Assembly (NCBI GenBank): GCA_004352715.1
Contig: SCFE01000100.1
Span: 249,562-313,561 of the forward strand
Direction of reading: 5' to 3'
DNA from: Hofstenia miamia
Taxonomy: Eukaryota > Xenacoelomorpha > Acoela
Length of the DNA: 64,000 bases
Shown piece after piece: positions 25,101-35,724 of this stretch. The notes beneath the pieces were generated by a model. It was not told where the DNA came from. It did not search any database and worked only from the letters and a program-made list of their open reading frames with translations. Numbering within the stretch: position 1 is the first letter of the stretch; every line of letters starts with the position of its first letter. Both the position numbers and the translations under genes were made by a program.

Positions 25101-26834
25101 TAATTTTAATGGTCCATCGAACATATCTAGTGTTATACAAGTAATAAAGTGCATTTCTTTTAAGTGTTATATCTCAAAGTAGAATGCTTAGATATACATC
25201 TTTAACAGTCATAACTTCTATAATCTGTAGTTTAAATGTACGAAAAATAATTGATTTTAAATTTTTAAAAATTTGTTTATTACAAATGGCCTAATTTTCT
25301 TAATATTATTCTTACACAATATAAAATAAAGCAAAAATGTTTCAATAATTGTAGAGAAATTTAAAATTACTAATTCTATGCACTAAATTCTTAAAAAAAC
25401 GTCTTTCATCAAATGCTCAGCCTGTGAGTGAGGTGTTTTGATGACGTCATTTTAGTCAAATCAGCTGCAAGTCGCCAGGCTGGGTTTACTATGGACCCTT
25501 CTCAAATATATGAAAATAAATACTACCCTATAGTCCAATAAAATATTTATGTTCATTAAATGCAATACGCAATGCTAGATACTAAAAAAATTTACCGCTA
25601 TCTGCTGCTTATGCTGTTTAGCACAACTTGTGATTGTAATCATTCAGTAATATTAAATGTTCAATAGGCAATCCATTATCGAATTAAATTTGCATTGGAT
25701 TTATAAAATAGCAGATTTTCATTGCTGCAGTTATTACGTCAAACTTTTGAGAAAACAGCTATTTCGTCCCTAATTTATCTCCTAATCACAGTCACTGAAA
25801 GAGTTCCGCGAGAAATGAAAGCATTTAATTAATTGCAAAAACTATTATGTTAGCATAGAACTGGCTAATCTAAAATTTGAATGCAGAAAATTTATTTCAA
25901 TTCTCTCAAGAATTGCATTTCTTTTAAATTAATTGAATATATTGTAATTAGAATTCCTAACAATCCTGTCCTCGTTTTCAGTATGTCTTAGGCCTCCAAT
26001 AGACATGCATATACCAATATTAGGCTGTTCATTAAATAGGCATATTTCGAAACAAAAAGGGTGAAAAGATTTGATCTGAAACTTTTTGTGCCTAATATAA
26101 TTAGTACCATTACAAGAAATTTAAACAGTGCCATGTGACGTCAGCAAATAACTAGTGAAAGTGCGGCGTAGATTATGCACTATGCTTAACTGTAAGTGAA
26201 AGAGGTTTTTTACAAATTTATATATCTTAAAATTAATAGATTATCTAGCTCATCATCAATTGTTTAAACGCTATTGGTTTACTATGCAATACAAAAAAAA
26301 ATTGTTTGTAGCCATAGTTGTTCACCCGTCAAAATTTTGCAAAAAATTTTATCCCATATGTCAATTTATAAAGGGAAAAATGAAGTAGATGCAATTGAAT
26401 ATAATTTCATGAAAATGTCAACACGCGAATGTTCAAATACATCATCAATTCTAATTGGTTAATGCTAATACTATAAAATAATGCAAAGATCATATCTATA
26501 TCATTTGAATTTCTCACGTCAATTTTGCATTTAATGAATTTAAGAGGTAAGTTAAGTCGGGCGAACAAGGGAAATACCTTAAATTATATAATATTGAAGA
26601 GGATCAAGACAAATTTTTTCTGGCAATGTGTGTAATAGACGCATTTAAGAAAGAAACAATATTCATTTCAAGTATGTTTTGTTATCATGTAATTGATTAC
26701 GTCATTTTGTTTTGCTCTTAGAGAGCTACAACAATTTGTGCTAGAATTTCTTGTAATGCTTTTGTAATTACACACTTGTCAAAATTTATATAATAATAGC
26801 AGTATTATTGGAAATGTCAGTAATTTATTTGTTA
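22127..26834. other. AT-rich non-coding stretch with scattered repeats
   Basis: I found no defensible gene. A TGACGTCA site lies at 25442-25449 within a 21-bp block shared with 59677-59697, and another at 26137-26144. The region 23216-23290 (GTGGGCTTAGCCC... to AATAAA) looks like the 3' end of an unknown repeat. The minus-strand frame at 24768-25046 has one CPYC pair and no other support. Confidence 0.45.
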
Positions 26835-27200
26835 TACCCTGTTTACTCGTGACATAAGACAGATCTGTCTCCAATTATCTCAAGACATATGTAGCGTGTA
26901 AACACCCAAAACATAAGACATACGAACTCTCAAGTAGGATAATTATAAAACAGATGTAGATCAAATAATTTTGATTTTATTGTATGTCTTCTGTCACGCT
27001 GTCATCGTGTAAACACTAAATCATAAGACATACATGTTTTTGACTGCAGTTATTTAATTATTATGGAAGCAAAATAGCAATAACTTTGCCGTATTAAATT
27101 AATAAAAAATTATTAATCATATATTTTTTAATATTTTATCCGATTTTCGCAATTGAAAATAATATTTTTTCAATTACATATGCATATTTAGACATTACTT
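26835..27200 (+). repeat. Left arm of the fold-back element
   Basis: Starts TACCCTGTTTACTCGTGACA. CATAAGACA-type blocks occur near 26852, 26911 and 27021, each preceded by a GTTTAC or GTGTAAACAC block. Such subterminal repeats are common transposase-binding sites. Confidence 0.75.
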
Positions 27201-27589
27201 GTGCATTTTAGATAANTCCATAAAAGCCTCAATGCCTCTTCGTGGTCTTCTTTGTATCCACGATTTTGTCTGTGCCAGTATCCTAAGCCCGTTATATCCT
27301 TAGCTAATGCTAAATGTTTCTTTACTAAAATAGCTTAACAGTCTATCAATGTATGTTTACTTCAAAAACCAAATTAAGTACATTGTCGTTACTATTAATG
27401 TTATTAAGTAAACAATTTTAAACAACTTCAATAACAAAGAAATTTACTCTCTCCAGTTGTAGATGATGACACTATACAGTGGTATATTCGTAATTGCGGT
27501 TAATTTGTCATTGTTGCATGCATCCAAATGTTTCTGCTAATTTCAAATTAATTTAAAATATTTATATGCCTGTTAAGAAATTTATTTAA

Positions 27590-27957
27590 AAGTAATGTTT
27601 AAATATGCATGTGTATAATTGAAAAAATATTATTTTCAATTGCGAAAATCGGATAAAATTCTAAAAAATATATAATTAATAATTTTTTATTAATTTAATA
27701 CGGCGAAGTTACTGCTATTTTGCTTCCATGATAATTAAATAACTGCAGTCAAAAACATATATGTCTTATGATTTAGTGTTTACACGGTGACATGGTGACA
27801 GTAGACATACAATAAAATCAAAATTATTTGATCTACATCTGTTTTATAATTACCCTACTTGAGAGTTCGTATGTCTTATGTTTTGGGTGTTGACACGCTA
27901 CATATGTCTTGAGATAATTGGAGACAGATATGTCTTATGTCACGTGTAAACAGGGTA
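27590..27957 (-). repeat. Right arm of the fold-back element
   Basis: Reverse complement of the left arm with scattered substitutions and small indels. It ends GTGTAAACAGGGTA. Confidence 0.75.
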
Positions 27958-27960
27958 TTA

Positions 27961-28984
27961 GCGGAGAGTAACGCAGAGGCTAGTTGCATGCATTCCAAAG
28001 TTCCAATGTATATAATATTTTCTGAGCTACTTCCAATCCAAAAAAATGGACATGGGTCGATTCCAAATAGTTCATATTTTTTCTTTAAAAGAAGAGGGAC
28101 AGACATGCCTCTCAATTATGTGGTGTTCTAACCAAGGTCAAATATTTTGATTATTACACCAACCATGTAATTTTCTCTGATAGTGGCTTATTTTTATTGT
28201 TACTTTTCAGCTAGTTTGCTTCAAAATGAATATATTTTTCCCTTACTCTATATTTTTAATCTACAATTATCATGTAGATATCCAAAAATATATTTTCTGA
28301 TCAATATCCACGGAAACCCTGATACAAGTCTTTAGCATGTAGTAATAGTAGCATATGGATTAATCTAGTACAATGATGTGCATGTCTTGTTGCGAAAGCA
28401 ACATTAGCAAATATCAGCATGTTTTCCATTTAAACCATCTGCAAAAGTGTAAATCATACATCAAAGAGTTTTTTAAGTTAATATTACATTTAAATCTCAA
28501 ATATTTAATCTTGTCTAGAATTTCGATGCGCTTCCTACCGTGAATGCACTTGGATCGGAATGTCAAATAAATTAGCAATTCAGAACAACATAAAATTATT
28601 ATAATAGAGAAATGTCCATGCCTATTAATTTCAAGGTAAATCATTTCCGTGGAAGAGAGCCTAAATTACACACAATTCAGTCAGTCACTTAAGTGCACAG
28701 GAATATCCATTGGAAACCAGGTAACTTAATATGACTTTATTCATTAATAACTAATGTTAATTGAATTCTACTTGCCTTTGTAGTTTTTAAAAGCTTTTTA
28801 AAACAGCAATTACTGTAATAAGGAATTTTTTGCTTAACTTAGAAATAAAAGCATTTAAAGTGTCACAAAAGAACATGTCTAAAAACACAAAAAAATGGCG
28901 TGGAATTGGCAATCACTCTATACAATAGAATCATTGTAACGGTTCAGAAAGAATGTTGTTGAATTTTGTGTTTGTTTAATTACA

Positions 28985-28987
<3 letters not shown>
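27961..28987. other. AT-rich non-coding stretch
   Basis: No gene is recognised. The small frames at 27937-28131 and 28414-28644 lack motifs. Confidence 0.5.
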
Positions 28988-29021
<34 letters not shown>

Positions 29022-29250
29022 CATTAGGGTAAGCACTTTTTTGCAATTTACATAGCATCATGACACGACACTTTCTTCTATAAAAANNNNNNNNNNNNNN
29101 NNNNNNNNNNNNNNNNNNNNNNNNNNNNNNNNNNNNNNNNNNNNNNNNNNNNNNNNNNNNNNNNNNTAATATATATATATATTTACATTAGGGTAAGCAC
29201 TTTTTTGCAATTTACATAGCATCATGACACGACACTTTCTTCTATAAAAA
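28988..29250. repeat. (AT)n microsatellite and sequence duplicated across an 80-N gap
   Basis: An AT run at 28988-29019 is followed by 66 bp (29021-29086) that recur after the gap at 29185-29250 with at most one difference. An (AT)n run precedes both copies. The gap (29087-29166) therefore separates two reads of the same locus, or two alleles, and the locus was written twice. Confidence 0.85.
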
Positions 29251-31380
29251 GAAAATTACACCCTGTTTGACATAATGTAAAAAAATGTCACCCACCAAAC
29301 TCAAAATAGCAAAAATATTAATATATATATATTTGAATTTTTGTAATAAAGTAATTGAATCAATTTTTACAATACTAATTCAAATATTTAGGAATGACAG
29401 TTTATTGTAGATTTCTAGTTTTTTATTCCTCATTCATTAAGTTAGAGGTTTTTGAGCATTAATTTTGGAAACCATATTTACCAAGTGATTTTTAAATAAG
29501 TTATGTGTTTCTTCAAATGACTATTGAAATACATATTTTACACAGTAGAAAACTTTGTCAAAATATTTTGTGCAATGCAATCACAAATTTTTGTTCTGGA
29601 ATTCCGTCCGGCTACTTGTAATGGGGGAAGACTGAACATTTCCCTTGTAAATAGACGATTTTTCCTTTAGAATCTATTAGCATTGCTAAGTTCACACAAG
29701 AAATGAATTGCTATTTATGCCAATTAACTTTCTGTTTTACTTCGTCCTCAAAAGATTTTTAGACTCTCATCATATATATTCATATCATTCATAATTTAAT
29801 AATAAATGATATCTGGAGAATTTGATTATTTTCCATGCCGTGTTTCAATACCAAGTCAATAACATACTTTTTGCGAAGGACATAATTTCCATTGATTATA
29901 TAGCTTCACATTTCGTTTTCAATATCACTTAAGTAATTTTATCTCCCTAAAACAGAAAATTCTAGTGGGAGTTTGTTCAACAACGTCTAGATAGGTTCTA
30001 GTGTTCAAAAACATGGGATAAAGAAGTAAACTTTCTAATGCATGTGATGTTATTCATTTCTGCTTGAAAACTTTTTCTGAAGCATTTTCTAGAAATATAA
30101 TAACATTAGTATTAATAAGCAGTAGGTTAGAGAACTACATTTCTACATATTATATTAACCCTAATCTGGTCAGTCCTACTTCAAGGGCTTCAAATGCTTC
30201 CCAATGCTCAGCAAGCCAAACGTTATAAAATCAACTATTTCTATTCTTTAGATAGATAACACATGTTGAGCTCTAACTCAGAATAAGTACTCTACAAATG
30301 CTCAAAATAATTTTGAGAAAACCATTACAGATGTCAAGTGACATTTCTTCAAGTTTGAAGTAAATAGCAAAAATTGTGGCGGCATTGTGGCAATAAAAAA
30401 ATTGGAAATCTGCACTACTTTTACATAGACAATATTGCTATTCTATCTGTTATTGGATTACAAAATTATAAATTTTCAAACAATAGACTAGATGTTTTTA
30501 CCAATGGTGCATGCTAATGGGAAAAATATATGAAAATTTTTAAATCGATTGGTAAGGAACTTGAAATTGAATTGCTACTACTTATATGTTTTCATGGCCA
30601 TTTCTCGTATAATGATGCAATAAAAATATATACATTAAAAAAGTCAAAAAGTACAATTCAAGTATATACAGTATATATATGTATATATATACATAATTCT
30701 CGAAAAGCATTATATATTTTTTGCAGAATACTGCTTTATTGCCCACAACTAAATCGCATACCTGAAAGCCTTGCGGAAACATCTATACGTTCATGGCGAT
30801 TAATGCATACATCAATCACATTTATCAAACGAAGACGATAACTAGAACACTCATTCAAAGCAGTGATGTGGTCAGAAAATGATATTTAGTGGTTCCATTT
30901 TAAATTTGAAAATTTGCCTAATCGTTTTGAAATATGACAACTCAAATTTGCTCACTCACACACTTTGATAAGTACTTGTCTTTAAATTTAGTGATGTTAA
31001 TAAAGGCTCGATGAAAATATTGTAAACTTCATGGCAACGGCCGAATACGGCAAGGAAAAGAGCTCAAGCCACAAAGCATTACGGAAAATATAAAAAAATT
31101 TAATATGCAGTAAGATTTTCTTCTCTCTGTAAGATGATAATATAAGGTTAGTAGTACATCCATTTTCTTCAATCATCTGAAAAAAATTATAACAATATTG
31201 AAGCTGAGCACAACGTCAATCTTGGAGATTGATTAGAAACTTTAAACAAATAATTTGATAACAAAATATAATTTTTGTAAAAATATAAAATGCATTTGAG
31301 TGCTTCAAAGAGAGCTGTACCAATGATCTACACAATCATTTTGGTATAAAAATGAAAAATTTGCATAAGCTAGGCTAATT
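29251..31380. other. AT-rich non-coding stretch
   Basis: I see no gene. The overlapping frames at 30530-30841 and 30582-30782 run through a TATA-rich tract and are chance. Confidence 0.5.
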
Positions 31381-31388
31381 ATCAATTC

Positions 31389-32075
31389 TTAAGATAAATG
31401 GGTCTTGAAGAATGCTAAAGCTTGAGCAAATGATTCAGAATAATACATATCAATATCAGCTGAAAGCATTAGTATGTAATAATCGGATAAACAAAGTAGG
31501 AGAGAAATTATTTTAAATATATTAAAGTTAGAGCTGTTTGTAAAAATTAAATCCAATGGATTTCCATAGATACTTGTTGGAAAATCTACGATATGCATTA
31601 ATTTAAAGGTATTAAATGTATCAACAATAATTGCAGCGTCATCATCATTCATTGAAAACAAATTAAAATCACCAAAAACAAATATTAGGATCCGAAAGTG
31701 GAGGTATACTGTAGAATGTCCTAATAACATAATCAATGTATTCTAAAATATCTTGTAACTTGATATTTTATTTGCTACTTTGTGGAGATATATATAAATA
31801 AAAATTAACAAACATTTGCAGGCAAAATCTGTTACGTTTTGGGAAATCATTTATTGTAAAATTGAAAAAAGTTTTTCCAGTTATGAGACAACATCCATGA
31901 GCATATTCCTTTAATCGAATAGAAGTTGATAGAGTATTATAATTCTTAAGATGTACGTCACCCTTATTTTCTGCAGTAAACCATATCTCAGTAATACATA
32001 AGATGTCTATGTTGTACGTAAATACAAATTTTTCTAGCGATATTTTTTTCTAAGGATAACAAACTTCTTGTGTTC
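31389..32075 (-). pseudogene. LINE endonuclease domain (exonuclease-endonuclease-phosphatase fold)
   Basis: Minus-strand motifs: ILCITEIWFTAEN (near 32010, the Thr-Glu of the active site), then VFGDFNLFS (Gly-Asp-Phe-Asn, near 31672), VDFPTSIYGNPLDLIFTN (near 31560) and LSDYYIL (near 31480, where an SDH motif is expected and His has become Tyr). This order is characteristic of APE-type LINE endonucleases, which nick target DNA. Several frameshifts and a TAA around 31770 separate the N-terminal third from the rest. Confidence 0.65.
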
Positions 32076-32282
32076 GTTTGCAGAAATGTTAATTTATACT
32101 GAAATTTTATTCAGTCAATAGAAATATGATTCATTTATCAACATAGAGTTTGAGGTTACGAATCGTTATTCAAGATTTATCAATTCCTTCTTTATGAGCT
32201 ACTTCGTAGCATTTTGCTATAATCATATTTTCAATTTGTCTATCAGCAGAACTAAGCATTTGCTTAATAAATATGATTGATT

Positions 32283-32465
32283 CTATTTCTTTAGTTTTAA
32301 AACCTTAGCTAGGAAAAGATGCTTCGAACAAGTATTGTTAAGCTTGAGCATTATTGGTCTCTTTATGTCAGATCTTATTGTTCCCAAGCGTACGCAATCT
32401 TTTACGTCAGAATAGTTAGTACTCAAGTGATTTATGATAAGTAATATTATACCATTATCCGACAC
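32283..32465 (-). pseudogene. LINE ORF1-like fragment
   Basis: The frame reads DVKDCVRLGTIRSDIKRPIM followed by LKLNNTCSKHLFLAKVLKLKK. An RLG block, then an RPIxxKL strand and a helix with a conserved Leu/Lys pattern, is the signature of the RNA-binding part of LINE ORF1 proteins. The frame just upstream (32455-32652, IYSMCPTKSSCPKINHVAS) may be the preceding linker. No intact ORF survives. Confidence 0.5.
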
Positions 32466-32652
32466 ACAGCCAAATTAAGTTGGCTGTGTCCGATCTTAGC
32501 CATAAAGTGCCATCTGTTTCAGTGACACCAAGTACAAGTACAGGGTTTAAATTTTCATTTGATGCAACATGATTAATTTTTGGGCATGAAGATTTTGTAG
32601 GGCACATTGAATATATTTTGAAGTGATTTATTTTCTTCATTGAGTCCATCAA

Positions 32653-34532
32653 AATCTAAATTTCCTTATTTAATTAATCAGTTGTTTTGTACTTAGATGA
32701 GAGTAGTTCGAGAGGTTATGTTTTTCATTTTTGTCAACACATTCAGAACATAATGTCAGAAAATGCCTTTTATAATGACTTAGTGTAATAGAATTAGATT
32801 TATTCATATCAGTATTAACGTCTTAAGCCGTTCGTTTTCCTTTTAAATGTAATGTATATATATATATATATATATATATGTTTTGTAATTAGAAAGTTTC
32901 AATAACTCATAAAGCCTCCATTTTTTGAAATCTGCATCAAAGAGGCAAAAAAAAGTTTGCTCAGGGGACTTGATTAGTTAGTCAAAATTGATTTTCTAGT
33001 TGAAAGACACTTGCAACACATAATTTTTAAATTATAAAAGCTGTGACATTAACTCAGGTTTGGTATTAGAATTTAGATTCTAATAAATATATATATTATT
33101 TGCAAAAAATAATTTTCATAATTTTCAAGTGTAAATATAGTAGAGGTACATGAAAATGTTGGAAAAAAGACGAGTAAGTATTCAAAGTTATACTCTCATG
33201 TACAAATCAATAATAAATTTTGTTGCAGAATTCTAAGGAATTTGTTAATCGGTCTTGTTTTATGCGATTGCCACAAATTTGAATAAATTTTTTTCGCAGA
33301 AAACTGAACGATTTCAATTAGAATCCACTTTATTAATGCTTACAATGTTTTAAGTTCTCGTTTTTAAAGCAATTTAATTAGCAAATACAGTAGTGTAAAA
33401 TAGAATTTCTGTGCGATATATTATGCGGTAAACTAAAAATTTAAAAATAATAAAAATACAAAATAGAATATTAAAAAAAATCAAATGCATGTAAGAATAT
33501 TCTAATCAGTTAAAGAAACTATGTGTGTTATTGACAGTATTGTGTCTAAATATCTAAATAATCGACTTCTTGAAGCCCTCATCTGTTGAATGAGGATCAG
33601 ATGTGCTTCTATGCGAGGGAAAGAACGGAATTATTTCAGTGGATGCATTTTCTCACATAATATATAATAAATAACAATTTTCGAAGTTCAGCCAGCAAAT
33701 TAATGAAAATATTGTGTAATGGTTGAGAATTACAGGTATGTGGATATAGTTCCTTAAATATGAAATTAATGAATAACATAGTCCGTAAGCAAAAGCATTT
33801 TTATTGTAAACTTTAATACGATCTACAGTTTCTAGAGATTCGAAAAAGAAGCTGTTCATTTAATAAATTTTTGATGTTATAAATGACCTTAAACAATGAG
33901 ATCTATTAGTCATTTAGAAGTATATTCGAATTTCATATATATTTTATAAGAGTGCATATGAGACTTTAATATTTTGACAAATAAATTATATTGCTTAATC
34001 CTAAGTCATAATTCAGAATTTCTCATTTGTATGCCTTCTTCATAATTGTTCGGACTAATGTTTTTCAAATTAACGTTGTTCTCTTTTTTGTTGCTGGTAA
34101 TTTGAAAGTGTGAATGCTTAATTTCAAAAAGTACCTGTTAGTAGTTGGTTGGTACTTGAAAGGAATACCACATTTCTCAAAATGAGTACCAAATATCTAA
34201 AAACGGATACTGTTGTTGCTGAGCAACAAAGTAACCTTAGCCAAACAAATTGGTAAAATTTAATTTTTTGTAATGGCATTTAGACACAGATTTTTGACAT
34301 GTGCTTTATAAAGTAATGCAGAATATTGGTGCTGAAAAATTCTACACTAATAGATTTATTAAATGAGCAGAAATAGTAAAAATAGATTTCTGTGTTCATT
34401 GAGTTGAAAATAGTCGCTTAAAAAGCTTTCCAATATTTGATGTCCTATCAAGGTGCTGTCCCTTATACACCCTTTTTAATCAGTATCAATTTTAAGATAT
34501 TTGGTATTTTATTTGAGAAATGTAGTACCCAG
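32653..34532. other. AT-rich non-coding stretch with (AT)n tract
   Basis: Contains an AT microsatellite at about 32852-32879. No gene is recognised. Confidence 0.5.
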
Positions 34533-34536
34533 TTAA

Positions 34537-34642
34537 CACTAGAAAGTTCAATGATTCTATTTAAATTCTCATTACATGGGGCATTACAAATGCGTTTAAG
34601 ATGTGCAATGTGGTCAAATTTGACCGCTCGGACTTTCTAATG
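34537..34642. mobile_element. piggyBac-like MITE, 106 bp
   Basis: Flanked by TTAA on both sides (34533-34536 and 34643-34646), the target duplication of piggyBac elements. The ends are CACTAGAAAGTTC and the imperfect inverse GACTTTCTAATG. Near the right end lies the perfect palindrome GGTCAAATTTGACC (34612-34625), a subterminal motif I recall from piggyBac-type repeats. It is too short to encode anything. Confidence 0.7.
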
Positions 34643-35175
34643 TTAAAGTACCAACCGTTAGTAGTTAGGACTAAACTTAACATTTCTGACAATTTCTGAG
34701 CACTTATAACATTATTCACCGTAAAATGCGTGGTACAATTTCCTTCGAAATACGAAAAATTATAGATCCAAAATTCCTGGAAAAAATTCCACAGAAAAAA
34801 ATTTGCGAATTTTTTCAATTATCAAAGCAAACAGTATCTTCAATTATTTGACATTATAAAAGAATCGGTCAAATTGGGCCATTAGCAAAACCAGAGCGCT
34901 TTTCTAAACCAAACGGGCAGTTCCCAAGCAAATTTAGGCCATCTTTTTAGAGTTTGTACCCTTTTGACGTCGAAGCAGTTGAAAGTCGATGGGATAGATG
35001 GATATTTTGTGCATGAATTCACAATTCACTGAATTTTAAACAAATATGGGTTATATGGTCGTTTAAAATTGCAATTGTTCAATTATTCCGAATTATTATG
35101 CACAAGGCTGTATATTCAGTATTTCCGTTATCTAATATCAATGAGGAAGCTATTAGAATTTCCTTCAATAGCCTT

Positions 35176-35368
35176 CAGGGGCGTAAGCAGAATTTTCTGA
35201 CGGAGGGATGTCTTTGAAAATATTGAAGAAAAAAAATGCATTTTATGACCTTAGATTTTAAATTTTTTATATTTTTACCAAAAATTTTTTTGATTTATCC
35301 AGTCAAAACCAGTTTTGAAAACCTGACGAGGGGACATTCCACCATGTCCCCTATTGCGTACACCACTG
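35176..35368. mobile_element. hAT-like MITE, 193 bp, with perfect 8-bp target duplication
   Basis: Flanked by ATAGCCTT on both sides (35168-35175 and 35369-35376). The ends are CAGGGGCGTAAGC and GCGTACACCACTG, inverted repeats with 10 of 13 bases matching. An 8-bp duplication and a CAGGGGCGTA start are hAT signatures. The interior is AT-rich and non-coding. Confidence 0.85.
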
Positions 35369-35409
35369 ATAGCCTTCAATAACCTTCCAAAATTAATAGA
35401 AATTCAATT

Positions 35410-35432
35410 ATATATATATATATATATATATA
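35410..35432. repeat. (AT)n microsatellite
   Basis: A short AT dinucleotide run. Confidence 0.85.
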
Positions 35433-35702
35433 TTTAATTTATAAAGAATAAAAAATACATACCAACACAACACCAAAATAAATGCTTACAAATCAAAATA
35501 AGTTTTTATATAATTCGTAATTTATTAAATTGCGTTCTTAATTGGTGAACGCTATTCTTCATCCAACATATACATTTTATAGAAGGACCATGCTTAAATA
35601 TGCGAATGCAAAATACAACTGATTTGAAGTACAAACAGCGCTCAAAATGAAATTCAAAACATGTTCAATTAAAACACGAAACAGGGTTTAGATTTTACTG
35701 TT

Positions 35703-35724
35703 ATATATATATATATATATATAT
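35703..35724. repeat. (TA)n microsatellite
   Basis: A short TA dinucleotide run. It produces the YIYIYIY segment of a spurious minus-strand frame. Confidence 0.85.

Larger units (their letters stand above)
26835..27957. mobile_element. Fold-back element with ~366-bp inverted arms (Harbinger-like MITE candidate)
   Basis: Bases 26835-27200 are the near-exact reverse complement of 27590-27957. The ends are TACCCTGTTTAC and GTAAACAGGGTA, flanked by TTA on both sides (26832-26834 and 27958-27960). A TTA duplication suggests PIF/Harbinger; if the TA is placed outside the repeat, a TA-duplicating family such as Tc1/mariner would fit. Each arm holds several copies of a module made of a GTGTAAACAC-like block followed by CATAAGACATAC. 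There is no transposase frame. The ~390-bp loop carries hAT-like repeat sequence. The arms differ by substitutions and small indels, so this is not a copy made by the assembler. Confidence 0.75.
31389..32652 (-). mobile_element. 5' part of a LINE (ORF1 and endonuclease)
   Basis: Minus-strand order is an ORF1-like segment (about 32465-32283) and then an apurinic-type endonuclease (about 32075-31389). The RT that should follow is absent below 31380. Most genomic LINE fragments are 5'-truncated, so a fragment that keeps the 5' part and lacks the 3' part points to a later deletion, rearrangement or interrupted copy. Confidence 0.6.

Noticed and set aside
27216-27216. Single N in the fold-back loop as another mis-assembly mark
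   Set aside because: Unlike the N at 39179 and 51406, the flanking sequences are not direct duplicates; the inverted arms differ by several substitutions, which supports a real inverted repeat.
30530-30841. 103-residue frame with a VYICIYIHN segment
   Set aside because: Passes through TATA-rich DNA and has no family motif.
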